Assembly: GCA_963579025.1 (NCBI GenBank)
Contig: CAUZFZ010000006.1
Span: 62,001 to 126,000, forward strand
DNA: 64,000 nt
Reading direction: 5' to 3'
DNA from: CAUZFZ01 sp963579025
GTDB taxonomy: Bacteria > Planctomycetota > Planctomycetia > Planctomycetales > Planctomycetaceae
Shown: positions 16,879 to 26,600 of the stretch, piece by piece
Layout of the letters: every line of letters begins with the position of its first letter
Position numbering within the stretch: position 1 is the first letter of the stretch
Translations under genes and position numbers: made by a program
The notes under the pieces: generated by a model
Told to the model about the DNA's origin: nothing
Database searches by the model: none
What the model saw: only the letters and a program-made list of their open reading frames with translations

Positions 16879-19839
16879 CTAACGAGCCGGGCGCAACCGA
16901 TGGATCGTGTTGTAGATCGTGCGCGGAGCCTTCTGACCACCAGCGGGTGCCAGGTCCATGCGTATCTCCATCTGCATGACTGGCTTGATCTCCGGGATGT
17001 GCAGGAACACGCTGCGACCGTCGTCACTGACCGACACCTTCTCGATGTGGACCGGATCGTGACCGATGCGGTTCGGCTCGCGGATCGAATACTCCGGAGA
17101 GCCGTACTCCGACGACCAGCGATACTGCCATTGCGAGATTTCATAGCTGGCCGGGTCCGAGGCGATTCCGGAATCCACTGGTGAGGTGAACTCGATCCAC
17201 AGACCGTTCTTATGGGCGTTGAGCGCCTTAGGCATGAACGCCTTGCCGCCCGTGTACCGGACGCGTTCGAAGCTGCCGTCCTTTCTGGCCGCCGTTTGCC
17301 AGCCATCGAGACCACAAACATAGAGCTGTCCGTCTTTGGGATTGAAGCGACCGACGATCGGCCCTGAATCGAACTTGAGACCGGGGAAAGCGAAAGCTCC
17401 GCCCTGCCAGACGCCATCCACCTGCTCGGTGACGACCAAATTCAACGTGCAGCGTCCCCACGACAGATGCAGCATCTGGCCCTTGAACGGCCCCCAGCGA
17501 TCGTCTGCCACCCAAGTCTGTCCGCCACTTGAGTTGTCAAAACTCACGGGCATCCAGCACAGCGGCTGATCGAACGAGTCGCGTTTGTTTGGCTGATGCA
17601 CTTCCGGCATGTATCCGTGAAAACTGCCCGGTTCGACAACCTGAATCGCTGACGCGGGGATCCAGTTGCCCTGGTTGTCGGCAGCGGTGATCAGTCCGGT
17701 TGGCGATGCTCCCAGTCCGATCGGGTGACGGTATCCGCTGGCAAACACTTCCAGCTTCTTGCCGTCTGGTGACACCTTCAGCAGCTTGCCGCCATGCGGC
17801 AGCGAGCGGCCGCACTTGAAGAAGTAGAAGTTGCCCTGAGGGTCGGTTTCAAGGCATGTGGCGTAGGCATGAGGCGTGCCCGTAATGACAAGGTCATTGT
17901 TCAGGTTTTCGTAGTAGTCGGCCTCACCGTCCTGATTGGTGTCGTGCAGACGAGTGAGCTGATCGCGACCAAGCACGATGACCTGCTCGTCAACGATACG
18001 CAGACCAAGTGGCTGATACAGACCAGCCGCGAAGCGGCTCCAGTAAACGTGCTCGCGGTTCAGACCATCGACGATCCAGACGTCACCGTGCGCCGTACAG
18101 ACAGCCGCACGAGTCCCGGACTCGAAGAAATCAAGTCCCGTGACAAAGAACAGCGCGGCGTGCGTGTTCTTGAAGCGCGGCTCAAACGAATCAACCGCAT
18201 AGGGCAACCCGTTCACCGGTGTCGTCTTCACTTTCTGGCGAAACGACTCGGGCCATCGCCTTTCGGGGTCTGTCGTGCGGATCTCGAACGTGCCGCGCAG
18301 GTCTGACGCTTTGATTGGAGCACGACCTGGGAAGTGCGGAGAGCCGCCACGATACGCAGTCGAGAACGTTGTATCGGCGGCGGTTTTCTCGTCCTGCGTT
18401 GCCAGCAGACAGACAAGTGAGTTCGCCGACCGGCCAGCGGGAAATCGAAGTAGAACTCGATTCCCGTCACGTTGGAGTGAGGCGGCAGAGTCACTGTCGA
18501 GACGAAACTCAACAACCCGTTCACCGTGCTTCAGATGCACAAGCGTCTTCGAGACGACTCCCTGAGCGGCGGGATCAACTTCAGCCAGCGTCATCAGAAC
18601 CGGCTGCTTGAGCGGCGTCTGCCGACCAACCTCGAACCAGCGTTCCAGCGAGTCAAGCTGAGACCAGGCTTTCTCCGCCGGCGGCGGCCCGTGTCGGTAA
18701 CCTTCGCGGAAGTCTGCACCCAGGACGGTGTATTGCAGCACGGGACCATTCTCGTGCTTGAAGTAACCGGAATACCGGAGCGCATCGGAGGGCAGCGATT
18801 CGGTCGCACCGCTGCCCGTGGCGGGCAATCGCCAAGCCTGTCGTGCATCGACGTAAAATAATTCGCGGCCACGCAGTTCGGGCATCTGCAGAATCCCGAA
18901 CCGCTTTGGAAAGATTGTCAGGTCTGAAGCGGCGACGGCAGCCGTCGCGACGCAGCGCTCTGTATCAAACAGAAATGCTGTCCCGGCAGTCCAACCCTCT
19001 TCGGGGGTCAACTCGCGGCCATTCAGCGCGACAACCAGATTCTTTGTGCCGGTGTAGCGTCCCGGTAGCTTTGTCGAACAGGCAAAGAACGAACCGCGGG
19101 ACATGGACTGAAATCGGTCGTCCGTCCAATCATCATCCGTCTCTTTCTCCCAGGGTTCGGCATCGGGGCGAGTCGACCGCAACGGCGTCCACTTCGCGAG
19201 GTATTCCGATTCGGACTCCTCGAAATCCAGCCACAGCAGTTCCTTGCCGTCCGGTTTCCAGACATTACGCAGTTCCCGTTCGCCCGGCGAAATCAGGATG
19301 TCATCGATCCAGCCGTCGAGTCCTTTGAAGCCGTTCGGAGACTGCCCGATCCACAACTGACGCTGCTGCTTCGGCAACGTCTTCCAACTAACATCGCGCC
19401 GCGCGAGTTCCTTACCGTCCAGATTTACACGCACCTGAGTATCGGTCAGCAGTACGGCCAGATCGTGCCATTCGCCGTCGGCCGTGCGGGCGTCTGTCTT
19501 CAGCTGGGCGTCACCCTGCCAGAGTCCCTCGACAGCCAATGTCCCCCGCGCGTCATGGTACGCCTGCCAGACGAACTGCTGTCCGGACGCCGCCGCGACG
19601 ATCACGTTGCGAAAGCGAAACGAACGTGGCTCGATGCGATAACGAACCTGCAGCGTCACAGGAAACGCGCACAGGTCACCGCGGCTATTGACCGAGATGC
19701 CACCCGACCCGGCGTCCAGTGACCGTCCGAATTCCGTGTCCACATATCGAAGAGTTCCCGCGACCTGTTCGTCGGCTCCGAATGCGGCGACTGATTGGCA
19801 GAGTGCTGCGGAAATGGCGAGAAGTATGGACGGTCGCAT
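16879..19839 (-). CDS. Secreted LamG-like and sorbosone-dehydrogenase-like propeller protein (DUF6797-like)
   Basis: The 986-residue protein starts at ATG 19839 with a signal peptide (MRPSILLAISAALCQ, cleavage near AFGA); an ATG at 19884 would spoil it. Residues about 30-190 look like a concanavalin-type LamG domain (EWHDLAVLLTDTQVRVNLDGKEL, GWIDDILIS). The C-terminal half is a six-bladed propeller of the soluble glucose/sorbosone dehydrogenase kind: GVSPDGKKLEVFASGYRHPIGLG-like segments, a TNQDGEADYY calcium-loop-like stretch, and a GSFHGYMPEVH motif. No CxxCH heme site is present, unlike many planctomycete relatives. A role in extracellular carbohydrate oxidation is possible, but no substrate can be named. 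It is a monocistronic gene with repeats on both sides. Confidence 0.75.
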   Translation of the reverse strand: MRPSILLAISAALCQSVAAFGADEQVAGTLRYVDTEFGRSLDAGSGGISVNSRGDLCAFPVTLQVRYRIEPRSFRFRNVIVAAASGQQFVWQAYHDARGTLAVEGLWQGDAQLKTDARTADGEWHDLAVLLTDTQVRVNLDGKELARRDVSWKTLPKQQRQLWIGQSPNGFKGLDGWIDDILISPGERELRNVWKPDGKELLWLDFEESESEYLAKWTPLRSTRPDAEPWEKETDDDWTDDRFQSMSRGSFFACSTKLPGRYTGTKNLVVALNGRELTPEEGWTAGTAFLFDTERCVATAAVAASDLTIFPKRFGILQMPELRGRELFYVDARQAWRLPATGSGATESLPSDALRYSGYFKHENGPVLQYTVLGADFREGYRHGPPPAEKAWSQLDSLERWFEVGRQTPLKQPVLMTLAEVDPAAQGVVSKTLVHLKHGERVVEFRLDSDSAASLQRDGNRVLLRFPAGRSANSLVCLLATQDEKTAADTTFSTAYRGGSPHFPGRAPIKASDLRGTFEIRTTDPERRWPESFRQKVKTTPVNGLPYAVDSFEPRFKNTHAALFFVTGLDFFESGTRAAVCTAHGDVWIVDGLNREHVYWSRFAAGLYQPLGLRIVDEQVIVLGRDQLTRLHDTNQDGEADYYENLNNDLVITGTPHAYATCLETDPQGNFYFFKCGRSLPHGGKLLKVSPDGKKLEVFASGYRHPIGLGASPTGLITAADNQGNWIPASAIQVVEPGSFHGYMPEVHQPNKRDSFDQPLCWMPVSFDNSSGGQTWVADDRWGPFKGQMLHLSWGRCTLNLVVTEQVDGVWQGGAFAFPGLKFDSGPIVGRFNPKDGQLYVCGLDGWQTAARKDGSFERVRYTGGKAFMPKALNAHKNGLWIEFTSPVDSGIASDPASYEISQWQYRWSSEYGSPEYSIREPNRIGHDPVHIEKVSVSDDGRSVFLHIPEIKPVMQMEIRMDLAPAGGQKAPRTIYNTIHRLRPAR

Positions 19840-19966
19840 CGATACAGTCCCTGGCGTCAGGAGGACACGGCGTTTGAAGGCCACGAATTGTCCGGCACGC
19901 GAAGATCACGCACAAGTTGCAGTGAGACTGTGCGGATGAGAGTCTACCGAGGCTCTGCCTCAGACC

Positions 19967-20047
19967 GATTGAACAGAAGGACGCAATGGTCGCGAAGACA
20001 ACTGAACGATGGAGTTCTTCGCGTGCTTAGCGACCTTCGGTTCAATT
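19967..20047. repeat. Imperfect inverted repeat in divergent intergenic region
   Basis: Arms at 19967-19998 and 20016-20047 pair as gattgaac-gaagg-cgc...cgcgaaga against its complement, with several mismatches. It lies between the starts of the propeller gene and the broken sialidase gene, so it could be a REP-like element or a structured leader. It is of a different sequence type from the gtagccga family. Confidence 0.5.
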
Positions 20048-20072
20048 GACTCTTCTAACTGGGATTCGCGCC

Positions 20073-20433
20073 ATGAAATTGCAACTTGTCCTGGTGATGC
20101 TGACCGTTGTGGGCGAGGCAACGGCTTCTGCCGCGCCGCCATCCCGTGGATACACGATTCCGACGATCGACCTCGCCGATGACCGCAACCGACACGTCGT
20201 GATCGATCGCGAGGCCGGGCAGTATCTCGGACATCCCACAAACCGTACTGCTCGAAGACGGCAAGACGATGCTGTGTGTGTATCCCAAGGGGCATGGTCG
20301 CGGCGCGATCGTTTACAAAAGGAGTACCGACGGACACTGGACGGCCGGAGAACAGCCATACGTCGTCAGCGTGCGTTTGAAAGACGCGGAAATCGATCAG
20401 CTCGCGAAAGATCGACTGCTCCGTGGTGAGTAA
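20073..20433 (+). pseudogene. Degraded exo-alpha-sialidase-like gene (frameshift plus internal deletion)
   Basis: An ATG at 20073 gives a signal peptide (ending ASAA) followed by IPTIDLADD and DREAGQYLGHPT, the N-terminus I recognise from planctomycete sialidase-fold proteins. One extra A in the run near 20239-20242 shifts the frame. In the next frame the homology resumes as VLLEDGKTMLCVYPKGHGRG and VYKRSTDG. It then jumps directly to HWTAGEQPYVVSVR, which looks like the C-terminal end of the same family, and stops at 20431-20433. About 300 residues of the propeller are thus missing. The gene was presumably a secreted sialidase-like glycan enzyme and cannot now make an active product. Confidence 0.7.
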
Positions 20434-20468
20434 AACCCGGTAAGGGGACGCGGATCAACGGGTGTCTC

Positions 20469-20604
20469 GTTCGGCGCGGGTCTCTGACCCCGTCGGCAGC
20501 ACGACCGAAGGTCTCCCCGGTTGACCTGACAGTCGTTGATTCGCTCCCGAGCCTGGGAGACCTGCGGTCAATGTAGCGGCGGGGTCAGGAGACCCGCGCC
20601 GAAC
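20469..20604. repeat. Nested inverted repeat upstream of proS
   Basis: The outer arms, 20469-20491 (gttcggcgcgggtctctg...) and 20581-20604, are near-perfect complements. The inner arms, 20503-20517 and 20555-20569 (gaccgaaggtctccc against its complement), match at 14 of 15 bases. The whole stretch between the pseudogene and proS can fold into one long bulged hairpin. It most likely is a mobile non-coding repeat; it might also stop transcription before proS. Confidence 0.7.
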
Positions 20605-20746
20605 GCGCGTCCGTGTGAACACTCGCGTTGGCCTCGGGGTCCTTCATCCGGTAAAAGCTCGCCGACGGCTGTCGAAGCCGTTTCACTATTCGACGCGAAC
20701 GGGTCAAGAGGCCCGTCTTACGTGACCAGGAAACAGGAAACAGACC

Positions 20747-22495
20747 GTGCGCTGGACGAAGACCTTTATCCCGACGATGAAAGAAACTCCCGCCGACGCC
20801 GAGATCCCGTCGCATCAACTGATGCTGCGTGCCGGACTTGTGCGGCAACTGATGGCCGGGGCGTATACGTATCTGCCTCTGGGATACCGAGCCCTGCGCA
20901 AGGCCGAAGCGATCGTGCGTGAGGAAATGGAGCGTGCTGGTGCGCTCGAGATCCACATGCCCGCGATTCAACCTATCGAGCTGTTTGAACGCACGGGTCG
21001 GAAGGACGCGTTCGGCAACGTGTTGATCAACTTCGAGGTCAAACGTGGCGATCGACGCGTGCATCTGGCACTCGGGCCGACGCATGAAGAGGTCGTGACC
21101 GACCTGGTCTCAAAGGTCATCAACAGTTATCGGCAACTGCCGGTGACGCTGTTTCAGATTCAGACCAAGTTCCGGAACGAAGAGCGCCCTCGATTCGGCG
21201 TGCTCCGGACCAGCGAATTTCTGATGAAAGACGCGTACAGCTTTGGCAGCACTGTCGAGCAGCTCAACGAGGCGTACGACGTTATGTACGCAGCCTACTG
21301 CCGCATCTTCGCCCGTTGCGGGCTCGAATATCTGCCGGTTGAGGCGGAAAGTGGACCGATCGGCGGAGACGCGTCGCACGAGTTCATGGTCCCGGCCGGC
21401 AATGGCGAGGATCAGATCGTGCGGTGTCCCGGTTGCAGCTACGCCGCCAATCTCGAGCGGGCCGATACCGGCCGTCAGTCACCCGGAACAGATCAACCGG
21501 AGAACTGCGCCGAGCTACAGACCATCGACACTCCCGGGGCAACGAGCATTGAGCAGGTCAGCCGGATGCTGGGCAGCGAACCGACGCAGATGATCAAGAC
21601 GTTGATCTACCAGGCGGATGATCGGCCCGTCGCGGTTCTGGTCCGCGGCGACCACGACGCGAACGAAGGCAAGATTCGTCGCGCGCTGGGTGCGACGTCG
21701 GTTGAACTGGCTGATGACGCGACTGTCAAAGAAGTGACCGGCGCACCGACTGGATTCGCCGGACCCGTGGGCATCAAGTGTGATGTCATCGCCGATCACG
21801 ATGTCGCTGAAATCGTTGATGCCATCACCGGCGCAAACTCCAACGACCAGCATTTGACCGGCGTCAACGTTGGGCGGGATTACAGTCTTTCAGGCACGGC
21901 CGATCTGCGTGACGCCGGCGACGGCGATCCGTGCCCGCGCTGCGACGCCACACTCGAAATGGTGCATGGGATTGAAGTCGGGCATGTCTTCAAGCTCGGC
22001 ACGAAGTACTCAACGTCGCTCGACGCGCTGTTCGTTGATGAGAACGAGAAGCGGAATCCCGTCATCATGGGCTGCTATGGAATCGGCGTGAACCGGATCA
22101 TCGCGTCACTGTGCGAGACGCGGTATGACGATGGCGGTCTGATGTGGCCGCTGTCGATCGCCCCTTACGAACTGCTGATCATTCCGCTGAATATCGGTGA
22201 TGAGGAGGTCATGGGCGTCGCGAATCGCTGCTACGAGGAACTGCAGGCCGCCGGTGTCGATGTGCTGTTCGATGATCGCAAAGCGCGACCCGGCTTCAAG
22301 TTCAAAGACGCCGACCTGATCGGTATCCCGCTGCGTCTGGTGATCGGCGGACGCGGACTGAAAGAGGGCGAGGTCGAAATCAAGTGGCGGAGCGACACGG
22401 ACGCCGAGAAAGTTCCAGTCGATGCAGCGGTTTCGTCCATACTGGAGCGACTGGCCGCGCAGCGAGCGAAGGATGCGGAGTCCGTACCTGATTGA
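20747..22495 (+). CDS. proS: Prolyl-tRNA synthetase (bacterial type)
   Basis: The enzyme charges tRNA-Pro with proline. The 582-residue frame starts at a GTG at 20747; the N-terminus RWTKTFIPTMKETPADAE is the usual bacterial ProS start, and a weak purine stretch (aggaaacag) precedes it. Class II motifs are visible: motif 2 FRNEERPRFGVLRTSEF near 145, and motif 3 GCYGIGVNRIIASLC near 445. The central INS editing domain, which removes mischarged alanine, lies at about 225-400. The C-terminal anticodon-binding domain begins near 465 (YELLIIPLN). Length is normal for the type. Confidence 0.97.
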   Translation: MRWTKTFIPTMKETPADAEIPSHQLMLRAGLVRQLMAGAYTYLPLGYRALRKAEAIVREEMERAGALEIHMPAIQPIELFERTGRKDAFGNVLINFEVKRGDRRVHLALGPTHEEVVTDLVSKVINSYRQLPVTLFQIQTKFRNEERPRFGVLRTSEFLMKDAYSFGSTVEQLNEAYDVMYAAYCRIFARCGLEYLPVEAESGPIGGDASHEFMVPAGNGEDQIVRCPGCSYAANLERADTGRQSPGTDQPENCAELQTIDTPGATSIEQVSRMLGSEPTQMIKTLIYQADDRPVAVLVRGDHDANEGKIRRALGATSVELADDATVKEVTGAPTGFAGPVGIKCDVIADHDVAEIVDAITGANSNDQHLTGVNVGRDYSLSGTADLRDAGDGDPCPRCDATLEMVHGIEVGHVFKLGTKYSTSLDALFVDENEKRNPVIMGCYGIGVNRIIASLCETRYDDGGLMWPLSIAPYELLIIPLNIGDEEVMGVANRCYEELQAAGVDVLFDDRKARPGFKFKDADLIGIPLRLVIGGRGLKEGEVEIKWRSDTDAEKVPVDAAVSSILERLAAQRAKDAESVPD

Positions 22496-22518
22496 CGTCA
22501 ACCGTGAACTCGCCGCGT

Positions 22519-23403
22519 TTACTGTTCCTTCGATCGAAGATTGAGTGCTGAAAAGCTCAATCGGCTGGCCTTTCGCTCCGTGGGATTCTGCTGGGCCGTC
22601 TGCAGCAGTGCATCGGCAAATCGGTCGGAACGTTCCGAGCTTCGCTCAACGCGAGACCGGCGCAGCCCCTTGAACTGCCCGAAGTCGTCGAAGCAGTCGG
22701 ATGGGAAGCTGCCGAGCACGTTTCGAATGATCCCGCGATTCCAGGCATCGGACGGCGGTGTTTCGTCGGGCATCTTCTTGAATGCCAGTCGGATTCCCAT
22801 GAGTACGAACTCCCACACCGGTTCATCGCTGGCGCGCAGGATTTCACGCATCTGACTCTGTCCGAATTCGACTGCCCGATCGGGTTCGAAGGCGAATTCC
22901 TCGAGTTGAAAATTCAGAATCAGATGACCACACAGGAGATCGGACCAGCGTTCCGCTTTACGCCGCAAGCGATCGACCTGCGACAGACTGCCAAGCGGCA
23001 CGTCCATCCCTTTGACCATCAGTGTCAGTGCCCGGTTACGTGCTTCGTTGTGTCCGCTTAATGTGTGACGGGCGATGGGGCTGGCTTGTTTTGAACCGCG
23101 CGTCATATCCATCGCGGTCAGAGTTGCCGCCCAGACTCGGGTCAGGATTTCGGAAACGAATATCTCGTTGAGAATCGGCACGGCTGACTGCCACAGCACC
23201 AGATGGTGGCCGTCTGCGCGGTCAGCAGCCTGGCTGGACAAGTCGTCTATATCCCGCAGCCAGTCGATCAATCGTCCACGGCAGCATTTCCAGTAGTTGT
23301 GCAACTGCTCGTCGGAAACTGGAGTCGAACTTTCAATGAGCAGCATCGATCGAGCTGATGCAAACGCTGCTGTCTCAGCAATCTGTCTGAGTGAGACGGA
23401 CAT
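22519..23403 (-). CDS. Hypothetical protein, mostly helical
   Basis: The 294-residue product from ATG 23403 is not recognised. It has no signal peptide or membrane segment, is rich in amphipathic helices with many Arg, Glu and Leu residues, and ends in a Ser/Arg-rich tail. Several histidines and cysteines are scattered without a metal-site pattern. An in-frame start at 23490 would add a Ser/Gly-rich leader. Codon use and coding-frame openness match the neighbours. It converges on proS (23 bases apart) and is divergent from the PQQ/LamG gene. No function is proposed. Confidence 0.7.
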   Translation of the reverse strand: MSVSLRQIAETAAFASARSMLLIESSTPVSDEQLHNYWKCCRGRLIDWLRDIDDLSSQAADRADGHHLVLWQSAVPILNEIFVSEILTRVWAATLTAMDMTRGSKQASPIARHTLSGHNEARNRALTLMVKGMDVPLGSLSQVDRLRRKAERWSDLLCGHLILNFQLEEFAFEPDRAVEFGQSQMREILRASDEPVWEFVLMGIRLAFKKMPDETPPSDAWNRGIIRNVLGSFPSDCFDDFGQFKGLRRSRVERSSERSDRFADALLQTAQQNPTERKASRLSFSALNLRSKEQ

Positions 23404-23675
23404 GTTGGCTCCGGCGGCGGGTCGAAATGGACAATGGCTGTTGTCAGAACCGTCAGTCGCTTTCTGCGCGGACTCCGCCCCAGGTCGCATACGGATTCCA
23501 CTACTGGCAGCCCAAGCAAACGTGATGCCGTAGCGGCGGCGGCATGGCGTGATGCGGATTAGTCACGTTACGCGCGGTATTTGTTGGGCCGGCGGGTTCG
23601 GTGGAGAATCAATCCTGTTGCGGCAGGTCACCGTTGATGCGCTACGACACCGCGTCTGTTGTTTATGATGCCGAC

Positions 23676-26600
23676 ATGAATGTGATCAAACTGCTTTCCT
23701 TGCTTGTCATGGTCGAGCTGGCCCTCGTCCACTCGCCGTTGCCCGCGAACGACGGACCCGTCCATCGCTGGCAGTTTGACCGCGAGCATCTTCGCGGAAG
23801 CACCGCGACTCCGGTGATTGGCTCGGTCCCGCTGACGGGCAAGGTCGCACTTGCGTTCGATCTCGCGACGCCCGGAGCGGCGGTCTTTGCGCCAACCGAT
23901 CGGGTGAAGCAGTTTCTTGAGGCCCGAGACGGATTCAAGAGTTTGCACCTGCCACAAAGAACGCTTACGGCTGAAGCGTGGGTCCGTGTTGATCAGCCGC
24001 TCGAATGGGGTGGCATCTTCGGTGTGATTCAGGATAACGGGGATCACGAACGTGGTTGGCTGCTGGGTTATCGTAAGTCGCAGTTCTTCTTTGTTCTCGT
24101 GTCGGAAAAAGCCCACCGCGTTACGTACCTGACGAGTCCAACGGAGTTCGTACCGGGGCACTGGTATCACGTCGTGGGAGTCTGGGACGGAACCACTCAG
24201 TCACTGTTTGTTGACGGCGAGCTGGCAGCAACGTCTCGAGCTCAGTCGGGGCCGATTGCTTATCCGCTCGACGCGCATTTTGGAGTCGGAGCATTCTGGG
24301 ACGACACCGAATACCACCCGCTCACAGGGCAGATCGAACAGGTCAGCCTCTGGCCGCGTGCATTGAAAGCCGACGAGGTCGCAAAGCAGTTCGAAGCCCG
24401 GAAGGCGAGGTTTCCCGGAATTGAGGCCGCGCATCCCGAGGTGGTCGACTGGCCGACCCATCTGCGCGACAACCAGCGCACGGGTGTCGCGAAAGGAGTC
24501 GCTCTGCGCTTTCCGCTGCAGTTGCAGTGGGTGCATCGAAGTCGACGCGTGCCGGCGCCGGCATGGCCCCCACCGGCGCAGCAGGATTTCTGGAACAAGA
24601 AGCATGGACTTAAGCCGCGCGTCACGTTTGACCGCGCCCACTCGCTGATCGCAGTCGGCGATGCGGTTTACTACTCGTCATCCGCCGAAGATCAGGTTGT
24701 CTGTCTGGATCGCACGAGTGGGGAAGTCCGATGGCGTGTCTTTGCTGAGGCTCCGGTCCGTCTCGCTCCAACGTACGATCACGGGCGTATTCTGTTCGGC
24801 TCCGATGACGGTTGCGTGTACTGCGTGAGTGCTGGCGACGGTTCGTTGCTGTGGAATCATCGACTCGTAGAGAGCGACCGGCAGATTGTGGGAAATGGTC
24901 GAGTCATGAGCGTGTGGCCCGTCAGGTCGGGCGTGCTTGTCGATGACGGCAAGGCGTTCTTCTGTGCCGGGCTGTTCCCGGAGCAGGGCGTTTTTCAGGC
25001 GGCCGTTGACGTTGCCACAGGCGAACTACTTGGCCGGAACGAGATCGGCGTGTCCGCGCAGGGTTATCTGCAGCGAAAGGGGTCTCAACTGCATATTGCG
25101 ACCGGACGTGATCCGGCCGGCGCGTTCCTGGCAACGTTGAGTCGCCGGGGAAAACCAATTGGTAAAGAGGTCCGCTCGATTCCTGCACGCTACCCCTACG
25201 CCTTTGTCGGAGACTCGCAGTCGCGATTCGGCGGTGGGCACGATGAAGTGGCTGCATTCGATGCTCAGACGGGCGATCTGGTCTGGGAGTCGGCCGTCGC
25301 GGGCGATGCGTATTCGATGGCGATCACTGGTTCGAATCTTTTGGTGAGTACGTCGCAAGGTGCGATCTACTGTTTTTCAGAAACGAGTGGTTCAGGATCG
25401 AAACTCGAAACGGCGGTTGCTCGCGGTTACCCGTGGGCGTCCGATATCGAACGCAGGCAAGTCCAGAAACACGCGGCAGATGCGGTTGCCGCCGTTGGGG
25501 CGACACGCGGCTGGGCGCTGGTGTTGAACTCGCGCGCAGGTGCTTTGGCTGCTGCTATCGCGAATCACAGCGAATTCAGGGTCGTGTGCGTCGAAGACGA
25601 CGCTGCAGCGATCGCTCTGGCACGCGAGCGTCTGGACGCGATGGGACTGTCCGGTCGAGTCGTCGTTCACTCGTTGAGTTCGGAAGGAGCACTGCCTTAC
25701 AGCGACTATCTGTTTAATCTCGTGATCGACGCCGAGGCACTCTCGGGTCACAAGAGCCGCATCGATCGGCAGGAAGCCCGGCGTGTCACCCGGCCTCAGG
25801 GCGGGATCGCGATTCTCGGCTCGCGGACCGAGGACGTGTATCGCCGCGCGGCGTTGTCGGGTATTGGTGAGTGGACGCATCAGTATGCCGACGCCGGCAA
25901 CACCGTTTGCAGCAATGACACTCTGGTACAGGGTGAGATGCGGCTGCAGTGGTTCGGTGCACCGGGTCCGCGTGGGCTGATGGATCGGCACCACCGTACG
26001 GCCGCGCCGCTTCTGGCACAGGGGCGGTTGTTCGTCCCGGGGGACAATCGTGTGATCGGAGTTGATGCGTACAACGGCACCGTACTCTGGACTGCCGACG
26101 TGCCGGAATCACGACGAGCTGGCGTGTATCGAGACTGCAGCTATCTGGCCGCCGCCGGCAACTCGCTTTACGTATCGGCCGCTGCGACGTGTCGCCATTT
26201 CGACGCCCAGACTGGCAAATTGCGGCAGACCTTCGAAGTTCCTGAGTTCGATGGAAGGCCCGTCGAATGGGGCTACCTGGCGACCGTCGACGACCTGCTG
26301 TTCGGCACTCGCCAGAAGAAGGGATCAACCCGACGCGAACACAGTCGCGCGCAAATTGAAGAAGGAACGTATTACGACGCACGACCGCTCGTCTGCAGCG
26401 ATGCGTTGTTCGTTCTCGAACGGCAGACCGGCGATGTCTTCTGGCACTACGAACCGCAGGCCGGACCGATCGTTAACTCGACGATCGCCGTGGCTGATGG
26501 TCGCGTGTCTTTCATTGAAAGTGCCGACTCATCGCTGATGGATTCGACAATCGGACGCCATCGGGCTGCGGATCTGTTTCGCACGTCAGCGCGCCTGACC

